Below, in pieces: positions 33,392 to 42,069 of a stretch of DNA of 64,000 bases. Below the pieces are notes generated by a model. That model was not told where the DNA came from, made no database searches, and was given only the letters and a program-made list of their open reading frames with translations. This DNA is from Archangiaceae bacterium (GTDB lineage: Bacteria; Myxococcota; Myxococcia; Myxococcales; Myxococcaceae). The number at the start of each line of letters is the position of its first letter. Positions within the stretch are counted from its first letter, which is position 1. The stretch covers positions 1 through 64,000 of the forward strand of contig JAACJQ010000221.1 of assembly GCA_016879935.1 (NCBI GenBank), given 5' to 3'. Made by a program: the position numbers and the translations under genes.

Positions 33392-35044
33392 ATGCGAAAC
33401 CACAGCTCCAACGCCGCGTGTTCGCTCGCCGCTGCGTTCGTCCTCTGGGCGGCACAGGGGCACGCGCAGGCTGGTGGGCTCGACCCGGCACGTGTCGAGC
33501 GGGTGCGGGCGAAGGTGGTGCGCGAACTCGAGAAGCTCACCGTCGACGAGGAAGCAACCTTCGACGTCACCGTCCCCGACGGCGGGCTCGAGCTCGGGCC
33601 TCGTGCCTGGCCTGAAGCTCCCGTCGTCGCCGGCATGCGTTTGAACCCGCGCGCCGCGGAGGATGAGGCGACCCAGCGCCAGTGCTTCGAACTCTCGCGG
33701 CTGACGAGTGAACAGCTCGCGCGCGCGCCGGGATTGCTCGACGTCTTTTCACAAGTGCTCCCGACTGCCGCCCGGCTGCCTTCCGAGAATCACGCTCGCC
33801 TGCTGCTGGCGCTCGACTCACGGCTGAAGCCCACGGCCAGGGCGCGCGAGCCCGCAGACGAGCGGCGGCGCCGGGCGTTTGCGGTGGGAATGTGGCTCGA
33901 AAGCGACCGCGACGTCGACGCCACGCTGGAGGCGCTCCAGGTGATGAAGGCGAAGGCCATGCGGGCGGCGCTCGGCAAGGCACGGAGCGCGTACGCGACC
34001 TACGCGAAGACCGAAGACGACACCGCCGCAGAACAGAAGACCGCGGCCGCGTTCGCCTCCACGCTGCAGACGCTCGTCGCGATCGAGCCGAAGTTTCGCA
34101 CCGACCTCGAGCAGTGGCTGCGCTCGGAGGTGCGCGCGAAGCGGCTGGGGCTGCCGCCGCCGGTCGTTCCTCCACAGGGCGTGTTGCTGCAACACCACTC
34201 CCGGCTCAGCGAGCTGCGGCCCACGGCCGATGGGCTCGTCTTCTTCTCCTGGGAGACCGTGTTCCGCCGCTCGCTCGAGCGACTCGACGAGAAGGGTCAA
34301 CGGCAACTCATCGCCACGAACCTCGACGCCGCGCATGGACTGGCGCCGTGGAAGGCGGGCTGGGCCTGGGTCGACCACGACGGCGTGCTGCAGCAGCTCG
34401 TGCCGGGCGAGGCGACGCCGAAGGTGTTGCTGTCGTTCGCGCGCTTCTCGATTAAGCGTTGGCTGCCGGCTGATGGCGGCGCGCTCCTGTTCCTGCAGCG
34501 TCGTCGTGAGGCCCCGGTGGACGGTGATGCGTGGGTGTTGGCCTCGTGGAGGGACGGCGAGTCGCCTCGTGCCCTCCTGCGAGGCTCCGGGTCGGTGTGG
34601 TTGATGGGCGCCGAGGGTGACACGGCCGTGCTGCAAACGAAGGACCAGGTGCTCCTTGTGAACGTCTCGCGTGGTGGCGAGCCGGTGAAGGTGCCGTGGG
34701 TCGGACGCGCCTTCTGGAGCCGGACGCGTGGCTTCTACGCGCTCCGTGACGAGCGCAAGCCGACCGCGCGACTCGAGCGCTTCGACCTCGCGAGCCGAAC
34801 CTTCACGCCTGTCGCCGACGTGCCGGGCCTCGAGCTGCTCGAAACGGGAGAGGAGCTGGTGCTCAGGAGTGGCTTCGAACCGCAGTCGGCCACGTGGGTG
34901 TCTCCTGAGGGCGTGCTCCGACCGCTGGGCGACTGGCCGTTCATTCAGTCGGTCGAGCGCAAGGGGCAGTCGCTCCTCGTCTCGTGGTTCGAGGTGCGGC
35001 GCCAGTTCGGGGGCGTGACGCGGGTCTTGAGCGAGGGGCCCTGA
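33392..35044 (+). CDS. exported protein of unknown function, propeller-like C-terminus
   Basis: 550 residues from the ATG at 33392, which gives a clean Sec signal peptide (SLAAAFVLWAAQGHA|QA). The N-terminal third is helical and charged. From about residue 260 onward short beta segments repeat (LRPTADGLVFFSWETVFR, KAGWAWVDHDGVLQQL, VWLMGAEGDTAVLQTKDQVLLV), as in beta-propellers. No catalytic motif recognised. A GTG at 33356 is a longer alternative start. The gene stands alone, with a Cys-rich lipoprotein 73 bp downstream. Confidence 0.65.
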   Translation: MRNHSSNAACSLAAAFVLWAAQGHAQAGGLDPARVERVRAKVVRELEKLTVDEEATFDVTVPDGGLELGPRAWPEAPVVAGMRLNPRAAEDEATQRQCFELSRLTSEQLARAPGLLDVFSQVLPTAARLPSENHARLLLALDSRLKPTARAREPADERRRRAFAVGMWLESDRDVDATLEALQVMKAKAMRAALGKARSAYATYAKTEDDTAAEQKTAAAFASTLQTLVAIEPKFRTDLEQWLRSEVRAKRLGLPPPVVPPQGVLLQHHSRLSELRPTADGLVFFSWETVFRRSLERLDEKGQRQLIATNLDAAHGLAPWKAGWAWVDHDGVLQQLVPGEATPKVLLSFARFSIKRWLPADGGALLFLQRRREAPVDGDAWVLASWRDGESPRALLRGSGSVWLMGAEGDTAVLQTKDQVLLVNVSRGGEPVKVPWVGRAFWSRTRGFYALRDERKPTARLERFDLASRTFTPVADVPGLELLETGEELVLRSGFEPQSATWVSPEGVLRPLGDWPFIQSVERKGQSLLVSWFEVRRQFGGVTRVLSEGP

Positions 35045-35117
35045 AGGCCCGAGGGCTGGCTGGAATCAGGCGGTTGGGCGGCCGTGAGACATCGGTCGCC
35101 TCGAGCCGTCTGTGGGC

Positions 35118-37478
35118 ATGGCGACTCTCCCAACCTCACTGCGCACGCCCCTGGTGATGACCCTGCTGGTGTTGTGGCTGGGCCTCTCTGCCTGCGGTGT
35201 GGTGCGCGCGACCGAGTGCAGCCCGGCCAACTGCGGAGGCTGCTGCGACTCGAACGGCTCCTGCGTCGCGGGTGTGCTCTCGGAGTCGTGTGGCCTCGGT
35301 GGCGCGGCGTGCGCGCGGTGCGATGTCGCCTCGAGCTGTCTGCAGGGGGCCTGTCGCGCCAGCGGCTGCTTCGGCTGTCAGGGCGCGAACGGGTGTGTCG
35401 GCGGCTCCGACGCCGCGGCCTGCGGGAAGAACGGCCTCGCATGTGACGTGTGTGGTGCGGGTGAACGCTGTGTGAACGGCAGCTGTGTGATGAGCGCGTC
35501 AGGCGGCGGCTCGGCCGGAGGTGGAGCGGCCGGCGGTGTGGCGAGCGCTGGTGGCGTGGCGACGGCAGGCGGCTTCGTCTCCGCTGGTGGCGCGAGCGGG
35601 GGCGGCGTCGCGATGGGCGGCGGGTCGGCTGGCGGCACGGCGAGCGCGGGCGGCCTCGCTGGCGGCGGTGCAGCCGGTGGCGCAGCGGTTGGTGGCGGTG
35701 CAGCGGGTGGCGCCACGGCCGGTGGAGGCGCAGCTGGTGGAGGCTCCGCGGTCTGCGCATCGGGAGATGCCTGTACGGCGGGGTTCACGAACGGCGGCTG
35801 CTGCACTGGCTACCCCTTCTGTCGCGGCTCGCCTGGCGCTCCGGCGACGCGCTGCCGGGCCTCGTGTGGTGCCGACCAGGTCGCCTGCACCGCGTCGAGT
35901 GATTGTTGTGCAGGGCTCTCGTGTCTCGGCGGCGTCTGCAGCACGGGTCCACTCGGTGGCGGCGCTGCGGGTGGCGGGAGCGCGACGGGCGGCGGAGCAG
36001 CCGACCCGTGTGCAGCCAACACCGCGTGCGGCACGTGCACGGCGGCCAACAGCTGCGGCTGGTGCAACGGCAGCTGCCGCACGGGAACGGCGACGGGCTC
36101 GAACGACGGCGTCTGCGCTGCGTCGGCGGGCACCTGGGTCTGGGTTCCCGACGACTGCAGCGGCGGCACCTGCGCGGGGCAGACTTGTACTTCATACACA
36201 CAATGCTGCAGTGGCATGAATTACTGCCGCGGCACGAGCGCCGGCGCGCCTCCGACCTGCCAGTCCACGCCCGGCCCCGCGGGTGTGCGCTGCACCACGC
36301 ACAGCGAATGCGTGAGCCCACTGCTCTGCACCAATGGCGTGTGCACCGGGAGCAGCTCGTGCACGCCCACCAACGGCACCTGCACGTCACATGGCGACTG
36401 CTGCTCGGGAAACATCTGCTCGCTCGGTCGCTGCTCGGCCGGTTCGTGCGGCGGCGCGGGCAGCGGCTGCATCTTCGGAGACGAGTGTTGTGCCGGCCTG
36501 ACCTGCAACGCCAACGGCCTGTGCCAGACCGCGCAGACGGGGTGCGGGCAGCTGTACGCAGCGTGCTCTGCGTCATCGCCGTGCTGCACCTCGAGCGGCC
36601 TCGCCTGCATCTCGGGCCAGTGCCGCTACCCGACGTCATGCCTGCCCTCGGGTGACAGCTGCACCTCGTCGACGCAGTGTTGCTCCGGTCTGTCGTGCAA
36701 CGGCGGGGTCTGCTCGAGCGGGCCGGTGTGTCGCAGCTCGGGCCAGTCGTGCTCCTCCTCGTCGCCGTGCTGCAGCGGGCTCAGCTGCTCGGGTGGCGTC
36801 TGCGCGAGTGGGCCGGTGTGTCGCAGCTCGGGGCAGTCGTGCTCCTCCGCGTCGCCGTGCTGTAGCGGGCTCAGCTGCAACGCGGGCACCTGCGCGGCAC
36901 CTCCGACGTGCCGGCTGAACGGAGACTCGTGCTCGAGCGCGAGCCCGTGCTGCAGCGGGCTCTCGTGCCTCTCGGGCTTCTGCGGAGTCGCGCCCACGTG
37001 CCTCTCGTCGGGCGTTGCGTGTGGCTCCGCGACGACGCCGTGCTGCTCGAGCGCCCCCTATTGTGTCGGCAGCTCGACGAGCGCTGCGCTCGCCTGTCGC
37101 TCCACCTGTGCAAGCAATGGCGTCGCTGCCCGGAGCGCGTCGGAGTGCTGTGCGGGCCTGGTGCGCAACTCGTCAGGCCTCTGTGTGCAGCCGTGCGTGG
37201 GAACAGGAGGCTCGTGCGGCGGTTCCGCGAGCTGTTGCAGCGGGCTGACGTGCAACGCGTCGGGGACGTGCGCCGTGCCGCCCACGTGCAAGTCGGCCGG
37301 CACCACCTGCAGCGCGAGGTCGGAGTGCTGCTCGAGCGCGCCCGTCTGCGGCTCTGACGCGAGCAACCAGCTCCAGCGTTGCCGCACCACCTGCGTGCCG
37401 CACCTCGGCGCCGCGTCGTCGACCGCCGATTGTTGCGCCGGGCTCTACCGGAACAGCCTCGGTTGGTGCGCGATGTGA
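35118..37478 (+). CDS. large Cys-rich surface lipoprotein with Gly/Ala linker and tandem Cys repeats
   Basis: 786 residues. Lipoprotein signal LGLSACG (Cys-26). Residues 33-124 hold a first Cys-rich region. 127-211 is an almost pure Gly/Ala/Ser/Val linker. From 212 there are about 17 Cys-rich units of 25-40 residues with a C-x6-C-x4/5-CC-x3-C-x6-C spacing, similar to Dickkopf-type cysteine-rich folds, plus one PSI-like unit near residue 295-345 (CGTCTAANSCGWCNGSC). Two consecutive units (36720-36809 and 36810-36899) are nearly identical at DNA level. Probably an outer-surface adhesion or matrix protein; every repeat should be disulphide-bonded. ATG 35118 is preferred over a GTG two codons earlier. 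Confidence 0.85.
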   Translation: MATLPTSLRTPLVMTLLVLWLGLSACGVVRATECSPANCGGCCDSNGSCVAGVLSESCGLGGAACARCDVASSCLQGACRASGCFGCQGANGCVGGSDAAACGKNGLACDVCGAGERCVNGSCVMSASGGGSAGGGAAGGVASAGGVATAGGFVSAGGASGGGVAMGGGSAGGTASAGGLAGGGAAGGAAVGGGAAGGATAGGGAAGGGSAVCASGDACTAGFTNGGCCTGYPFCRGSPGAPATRCRASCGADQVACTASSDCCAGLSCLGGVCSTGPLGGGAAGGGSATGGGAADPCAANTACGTCTAANSCGWCNGSCRTGTATGSNDGVCAASAGTWVWVPDDCSGGTCAGQTCTSYTQCCSGMNYCRGTSAGAPPTCQSTPGPAGVRCTTHSECVSPLLCTNGVCTGSSSCTPTNGTCTSHGDCCSGNICSLGRCSAGSCGGAGSGCIFGDECCAGLTCNANGLCQTAQTGCGQLYAACSASSPCCTSSGLACISGQCRYPTSCLPSGDSCTSSTQCCSGLSCNGGVCSSGPVCRSSGQSCSSSSPCCSGLSCSGGVCASGPVCRSSGQSCSSASPCCSGLSCNAGTCAAPPTCRLNGDSCSSASPCCSGLSCLSGFCGVAPTCLSSGVACGSATTPCCSSAPYCVGSSTSAALACRSTCASNGVAARSASECCAGLVRNSSGLCVQPCVGTGGSCGGSASCCSGLTCNASGTCAVPPTCKSAGTTCSARSECCSSAPVCGSDASNQLQRCRTTCVPHLGAASSTADCCAGLYRNSLGWCAM
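35496..35750 (+). repeat. Gly/Ala-rich coding repeat (linker of the 786-residue lipoprotein)
   Basis: About 255 bp encode short GGGSAGG-, AGGGAAGG- and SAGGVATAGG-like units with little else. The tract separates the first Cys-rich region from the repeat array and is a likely site of length variation. Confidence 0.75.
36720..36899 (+). repeat. 90-bp tandem duplication inside the Cys-rich lipoprotein gene
   Basis: Two head-to-tail 90-bp copies, each encoding a 30-residue Cys unit that begins GPVCRSSGQSCSS. The copies differ at only a few bases, mostly in the second half. Flanking units are more diverged versions of the same module, so this looks like a recent duplication within an older array. 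Confidence 0.85.
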
Positions 37479-37486
37479 CGACCGCT

Positions 37487-37858
37487 TCATTGCGTCTCGG
37501 TCGGCACGCGCTGCGGCTGGGTCGGGCTCGCGAACACGTTCGCCACGGAGTCGAAGAACTTCGCGAGCGGCGCGCGCTCGTGACGACCGAACGGCGTCAT
37601 CAGCCACGTCGCCACGTACACCCAGAACGCCAGCCCGCCCGTCACCGCGAGGCTCGCGATGAAGACGACGCGCATCACCGTCACGTCCCAGTTGAAGTGG
37701 TGTGCCAGCGCCGAGCACACGCCGCCGATGACCTTGCCGGGCACGTCGCGTGACAGCACGACATCGCTCTGGCGCTGCGTGCACTTCGGGCAACGGCTCG
37801 CGTTGGCGTCGATGGCGGTGAGGCAGGCGGGGCAGGTCTTGGTGAGCGTGTCGGTCAT
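37487..37858 (-). CDS. PspC-domain protein with N-terminal zinc ribbon
   Basis: 123 residues. The N-terminus has CPAC and CPKC (10-27), a zinc-ribbon pair. The PspC domain follows (VLSRDVPGKVIGGVCSALAHHFNWDVTVMRVVFIASLAVTGGLAFWVYVATWLMTP), with one or two membrane helices. PspC proteins take part in envelope-stress sensing (family knowledge); no other psp gene is nearby. Convergent with the Cys-rich lipoprotein gene (8 bp between stops) and divergent from the CBM-like lipoprotein (60 bp). Confidence 0.9.
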   Translation of the reverse strand: MTDTLTKTCPACLTAIDANASRCPKCTQRQSDVVLSRDVPGKVIGGVCSALAHHFNWDVTVMRVVFIASLAVTGGLAFWVYVATWLMTPFGRHERAPLAKFFDSVANVFASPTQPQRVPTETQ

Positions 37859-37918
37859 GTCGGACAGAACGGGCGTGGCGCCACGCGATTGCAGGGCCTG
37901 CTAGAACGGGGGCTCCCG

Positions 37919-38314
37919 ATGCGCTGGTTGCCGCTGCTGCTGATCATCTCGTGCTCGCTGACGCCGATTCCCGACGTCACCTCGAACTACGTCGAGCCCT
38001 GTGACACGGCCCAGCGTGTGTGCCCGGTCGCGTTCACCCTGAAGGCCGTCATGGAGCGCTCGGTCGAGCTGCGCGGCGACTTCCGTGACGCTGGCTGGAG
38101 CGACGGCGTGGCCATGGAGCGCGTCAACGACGCCTGGAACGCGACGCTGCAGGTCCCGTGGGGCGCGACCGTCCAGTACAAGTACTTCATCGACGGCAAC
38201 CGGTGGATTCTCGACCCCGCGAACACGCAGTCGGTGCCCGACGGAAAAGGGAACACCAACAGCATCGTGCGCAACGTGACGTGCGCGAAGTGGGCCTGCA
38301 CGTCGGCACAGTGA
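37919..38314 (+). CDS. stand-alone glycogen-binding-like (E-set/CBM48-like) lipoprotein
   Basis: 131 residues. Lipobox LIISC (Cys ~12), then a single ~100-residue domain: CPVAFTLKAVMERSVELRGDFRDAGWSDGVAM, WNATLQVPWGATVQYKYFIDG, WILDPAN. This matches the N-terminal domain of the GH13 lipoprotein at 14633-16750 almost motif by motif (VELRGDF versus VEVRGDF; PWG-QYK-DG-W-LDPAN). The domain type binds alpha-glucans in AMPK-beta and CBM48 proteins. No catalytic part follows, so it may be a glycan-binding surface lipoprotein. Its stop overlaps the start of the next gene (TGATG), indicating coupling. Confidence 0.8.
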   Translation: MRWLPLLLIISCSLTPIPDVTSNYVEPCDTAQRVCPVAFTLKAVMERSVELRGDFRDAGWSDGVAMERVNDAWNATLQVPWGATVQYKYFIDGNRWILDPANTQSVPDGKGNTNSIVRNVTCAKWACTSAQ

Positions 38315-39072
38315 TGAAGACCGACTGGGTGCGCGACGTGAGTGAGGCCGACCGCGCGCGCGTCGACGTCGACCCGTGGGAGGTGCGGCTCCAGACGGGC
38401 TATCACCCGCTCTACGACTACGAGCGCAGCGACACGGTGACGCACGCGGAGTGGCCAGGCAGCGCGCTCCGGGAGGCAACCGTGAAAGCGCTCGGCGCCG
38501 AAGCGGCCGCCGAAATCGACGCCACCGTCGCGAACGCGCACTCGGTTCCTTCACTCGAGAAGCGCCGCCTCGCCGACGCCACGCTCGCCGCCGCCTGGCG
38601 CGCGATTCCTTTCGAGCCGCTCACCTCGACGCCCGTTCACGGGCCTCGCATTCAATACGGCTCATCCTTCGAGGTTGGCGGCGTTCGGGTGACCTGGGCT
38701 GCGGGCGCGAGGCCGATTGACGTCTGGGAGCACGTCGCCGCGTTTCCGCGCGGCCCGCTGCGAGTCGGCACCGTCACGTTCGCTGCGTCTTCGGGCGCCG
38801 CGTTCGTCTTCGCGCGCGAGCAGACGCTGCCCGTCGTGGCCAGCGCCGACGGACGGCGGCTCGACGCGTTCGACCTGCAGGCGCCCTCGCTCGGCATGAC
38901 GCCCGGCGCGTTCTCGACCGTATTCGTCAGCTCGGTCGCGATGGTGAACGACCAGTTCTTCCTGCGCTGTCACTCGCACGCGCACGCGCGCGGAGAGGCG
39001 TTTGAAGTGACGAGCGGCAACTGGTGGTCGCGGCTCGACCCCGAGCGGGGCCTCGTCGCTCGGTCGCGGTGA
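38314..39072 (+). CDS. protein of unknown function coupled to the CBM-like lipoprotein
   Basis: 252 residues, no signal peptide or membrane helix. Mixed alpha/beta composition. A helical segment at ~45-95 (SALREATVKALGAEAAAEIDATVANAH) is followed by beta-rich sequence with RTLP-like turns and a His-rich stretch (LRCHSHAHARGEAF) near the C-terminus that could bind metal. Family not recognised. The ATG at 38314 overlaps the TGA of the upstream lipoprotein gene. Convergent with the gene at 39077 (4 bp between stops). Confidence 0.65.
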   Translation: MKTDWVRDVSEADRARVDVDPWEVRLQTGYHPLYDYERSDTVTHAEWPGSALREATVKALGAEAAAEIDATVANAHSVPSLEKRRLADATLAAAWRAIPFEPLTSTPVHGPRIQYGSSFEVGGVRVTWAAGARPIDVWEHVAAFPRGPLRVGTVTFAASSGAAFVFAREQTLPVVASADGRRLDAFDLQAPSLGMTPGAFSTVFVSSVAMVNDQFFLRCHSHAHARGEAFEVTSGNWWSRLDPERGLVARSR

Positions 39073-39076
39073 GGGC

Positions 39077-40033
39077 TCAGAGCCGAACGAACAGCTCCCG
39101 GTTGAGCAAGACGAGCTCGGCCGTCAGCATCACCCGTTCTGCGAGCCCGAGGAGCTTCTTCGAACTCAGAATGCGCTCCTCGGCGCGCGCGAGGCGTTTG
39201 CCCGCCAGGCTCCACTTCTCGACCGACACCTCTTCGATGTTGCCGTTCATGTCGCGGCCCATCGACAGTCGGACGAACGCGTCCGCTCCGAGCGGATGAA
39301 GGCGCACCTCGTCGGTCAGCGTGTCGAGCTCGAGGCCCTTCGAGGGTGGCACCTTCACCGCGCCGACGCGTTTGCCCTTCACGAGGTCGAAACAGAACAC
39401 CTGCTCGTCGAGCACCCCGAGCGCGAAGGCCCCATCGTCAGAGACGGCGTGGAGCCTCACCTCGGGTGAACACGCCACCTCGAGCGACGCCGACGTGAAG
39501 GGCGCCCGCCACACGCCGAACCCCTTCGCCGTGGGAATGAGCACGACGTCTTTGCCGAAGGCGACGGGGCCGCTCGCCTTGATGGTCTTGCGCCGCTCGA
39601 GCGTCGCGCGCGCATGCAACGAGACCTCGTAGCTCGTCTTGCCTTTCGAGTACGTCGAGACGCTCAACGCGACCAGCTCGTCGCTGAACGCTGCGCCGGC
39701 GTGCGGGTTGAGCTGCTTGCGCACCATCTTCCCGAGCTTTCGTTTCGCGAGGTCGACGGGCATCAGACGCACCCAGCCGTCGCCGTCGCAGACCACCACC
39801 GCGTCACCGCTCTTCGACGACGCGGCGAAGCGCACGTACTTGCCTGGAGCTTGCTCGAGGTCGGTGCGCGCTCCGGTCGTCAGGTCGAGCAGCTCGCAGC
39901 TGCTGCTGTGCGCCCAGAAGGCCAGCCCGCCGGTGAGCGGCGCGAAGTGGCCGCCTCGAAAGAACGTGCCGTACCGCTTCTTCTTCTCCTCGGACGACAG
40001 CTTGAAGCGTTGGAGCGCGAGCGTGGTGGCCAT
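39077..40033 (-). CDS. cytoplasmic protein of unknown function, propeller-like
   Basis: 318 residues, no export signal. A basic N-terminus (LSSEEKKKRYGTFF) is followed by repeating four-strand-like blocks (GGLAFWAHSSSCELLDLTTGA, DAVVVCDGDGWVRLMPVDL, AFALGVLDEQVFCFDLVKGKRVG), which suggest a beta-propeller. No WD signature strong enough to name. It is the last gene of a possible minus-strand set with the thioesterase and DUF1636 gene, 43 bp away. Confidence 0.6.
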   Translation of the reverse strand: MATTLALQRFKLSSEEKKKRYGTFFRGGHFAPLTGGLAFWAHSSSCELLDLTTGARTDLEQAPGKYVRFAASSKSGDAVVVCDGDGWVRLMPVDLAKRKLGKMVRKQLNPHAGAAFSDELVALSVSTYSKGKTSYEVSLHARATLERRKTIKASGPVAFGKDVVLIPTAKGFGVWRAPFTSASLEVACSPEVRLHAVSDDGAFALGVLDEQVFCFDLVKGKRVGAVKVPPSKGLELDTLTDEVRLHPLGADAFVRLSMGRDMNGNIEEVSVEKWSLAGKRLARAEERILSSKKLLGLAERVMLTAELVLLNRELFVRL

Positions 40034-40076
40034 GAAGGCCTGACCCCGCGGCGTGGTTCGCAGTGCAACGCGACGG

Positions 40077-40388
40077 TCACTCGAGCGACGAGCCGGGCAG
40101 CTTCAGCTCCGAGAGCTCCTGGCCCGGTGACAGCGCCGCGTAGTCACAGGCCGCCTGCACCAACGCCTCGACGTCACGCTTCGGGTCGAGCTCACTGCGC
40201 ACGTAGGTCGAGCGCTTCTTCCCCTCGAGCTGCGCGTTGCACGGCCAGCTGCACAGATGCAGACAGCTCGTCTCGTCGACCTTGAAGACCTCTTTCAGGT
40301 CGCGCGCCTTGCGCAGCTTTCGAACGCGCTCGTACAGCGCTTCGCCGCCGTCACAGCCGGTGCAGATGGTGAGCGTGGGTCGAGGCAT
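40077..40388 (-). CDS. DUF1636-like (2Fe-2S) ferredoxin-fold protein
   Basis: 103 residues. CTGC near the N-terminus and CLHLCSWPC around residue 43 resemble the Cys pattern of DUF1636/thioredoxin-like ferredoxins (C-x2-C ... C-x3-C-x3-C), followed by YVRSELDPKRDVEALVQAACDYAALSPGQ, which matches the family's C-terminal half. It may bind an Fe-S cluster or metal; the partner is unknown. It starts 4 bp after the thioesterase stop, so the two are in one operon. Confidence 0.75.
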   Translation of the reverse strand: MPRPTLTICTGCDGGEALYERVRKLRKARDLKEVFKVDETSCLHLCSWPCNAQLEGKKRSTYVRSELDPKRDVEALVQAACDYAALSPGQELSELKLPGSSLE

Positions 40389-40392
40389 GGAG

Positions 40393-40836
40393 TCAGTCGG
40401 CGCGGACGAGCAGGTGCACGGTGGCGACGGCGATGGGGGTCGACGGGTCGTCTTGAAACGCGCGCGCCTGCACCGTCGCCACGCGCCGACCGTGTTTGAG
40501 CACCTCGGCCACCGCGAAGGTGTCGACCGGTTTCCCCGAGCGCAAATAGTCGATGGTGAGGGTGATGGTCTTCGGCAGCACGGCAGACTCGGCGCGATGG
40601 AGCAGCTCGCACTGCGCCACCGCTTCGAGCAGCGCGCCCAGCGTTCCACCGTGCAGCGCGGGCAGCGTCGGGTTGCCCACGAGGTGCTCGGCGTACGTCA
40701 TCGTCGCGGTGAGCCTGCCCTCCTTCACGGCGAGCCCGATGCCCATGAAGCGGAAGTAGGGCACCGTCTCGAGCACCGGCCTCCAGTCGCCCGAAGCGCG
40801 CGCGGTGGAGATGAGCGTCTGAAGGGGCGTCGTCAC
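40393..40836 (-). CDS. PaaI-like hotdog-fold thioesterase
   Basis: 147 residues, the normal size. The helix-containing hotdog core has TLPALHGGTLGALLEAVAQC, the conserved HGG-x-x-x-x-x-x-E region of PaaI/DUF4442-type acyl-CoA thioesterases, and TITLTIDYLRSGK as the next conserved strand. Expected to cleave acyl-CoA in the cytoplasm; substrate chain length unknown. First gene of the pair with the DUF1636 protein. Confidence 0.88.
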   Translation of the reverse strand: MTTPLQTLISTARASGDWRPVLETVPYFRFMGIGLAVKEGRLTATMTYAEHLVGNPTLPALHGGTLGALLEAVAQCELLHRAESAVLPKTITLTIDYLRSGKPVDTFAVAEVLKHGRRVATVQARAFQDDPSTPIAVATVHLLVRAD

Positions 40837-40893
40837 GAAGAGACCTCGGCCCGCCGTTTCCCGCTTCGGCGACGAGGCGTCAACGGCCGTGCG

Positions 40894-42069
40894 TCAGGGG
40901 CACTTCTGGAAACGCACGGCGCCGAAGGTGAAGCGCGGCGCTGCGTACGAGCCGCCGCCCGAATACGTCTCGTGGGCGGTGAACTCGCGGTACTCGCACC
41001 ACTTGCCCGGAGCCTTCGCGAGCACGGCGCCGGTGCGATAGCGCTCCGTGGGCACGCCCAGCGCGTTCTTGTCGATGGTGGCGTGCTCGTAGAGCATTCC
41101 CGACTTCACCACCGCGCGGCCGGGGTACTGCTTCGCGAGCGCGCCCTTCGCGCCAGCCTCGAGCGAGCCGTCGTGGTGCGGCGCCTCGAACGCCCACGTG
41201 AGAGCGAGCCGGTCGATCTCCGCAGCGAACGCGTCGAGCGCCTCGTCGAGCTTCTCGAACGGCTTCTCGGGCATCGGCTGCCCAGCGGCGTCGAGCGAGG
41301 CCTTGAGCTGTTTCTCGAGCTTCGCCTTGCCGCCCGCGCGGTCCTGGAGCAGCTGGTACGGGCGCTCGTCGACGCCGACGTGACCGTGGTTCTTCGCGAG
41401 GTCTCGCTTCGCCTCGACGACGTCGGCGACGACGCGGTCGAGCGACGCCGCCGCGCCCGCGCTGATGGCCGAGTTCGCGATGGCGTCTGCCTTCGCCGCC
41501 GTCGCGCACCAGGTGCCGGGCTCGATGTTCAACTGAAACGACAGCTTCGGGTCATCGGCGATGCCCGGGTACTTCGACTTGCAGAGCGCATCGAGCTTCG
41601 CGAGCTGCGCGGCCGCCGCCTTGAGGTCTTGCGGGCTGCCCTGCGGCCCATACCGAAACGCGGTGACCGCGGCCTGGTACGGCTTCGTCTCTTCACGGAA
41701 CTCGCGGAACAGCTTGTCGTGCGCCGCGCTCGTCGCAGCGCCGCCCTCGATGGCCTTCTTCAGGTCGTCGCGGAACGCCTGAAACTCGGTCAGCTTCGCC
41801 GACAGCTCAGCCACCGCCGGGTCGGCCTTGTCGGCGTCGGGAATGCCGCCGAGCTCGCGCTCTCCACGCTGGCAGGCGGTGTCGAGGTCGCGCAGCAGGT
41901 TCTTCGCGGTCTGCTCCTTGCCGGGAGGCACCGCGTTTCGAAGCTCGGGCAGCAGCGTCACCGAGCCGAACACCGAGTTCAGGTTGCGAATGGCGCGCTG
42001 CGTGGCGGGCGTCGCCGCCGCCACCGAGATGGACACGACGAGGCCACAGAGGCCGACGAGACGATGCAT
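40894..42069 (-). CDS. exported helical protein of unknown function
   Basis: 391 residues. Sec signal MHRLVGLCGLVVSISVAAA. The mature protein is rich in Ala/Lys/Glu/Asp helices, with a Cys every ~100 residues (TACQRG, ALCKSKY, GTWCAT, KWCEY, FQKCP) that may pair. The C-terminal ~100 residues become beta-rich (YRTGAVLAKAPGKWCEYREFTAHETYSGGG). No family recognised. Likely periplasmic or outer-membrane associated. It stands alone, with a long (about 490 bp) gap on its 5' side. Confidence 0.65.
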   Translation of the reverse strand: MHRLVGLCGLVVSISVAAATPATQRAIRNLNSVFGSVTLLPELRNAVPPGKEQTAKNLLRDLDTACQRGERELGGIPDADKADPAVAELSAKLTEFQAFRDDLKKAIEGGAATSAAHDKLFREFREETKPYQAAVTAFRYGPQGSPQDLKAAAAQLAKLDALCKSKYPGIADDPKLSFQLNIEPGTWCATAAKADAIANSAISAGAAASLDRVVADVVEAKRDLAKNHGHVGVDERPYQLLQDRAGGKAKLEKQLKASLDAAGQPMPEKPFEKLDEALDAFAAEIDRLALTWAFEAPHHDGSLEAGAKGALAKQYPGRAVVKSGMLYEHATIDKNALGVPTERYRTGAVLAKAPGKWCEYREFTAHETYSGGGSYAAPRFTFGAVRFQKCP

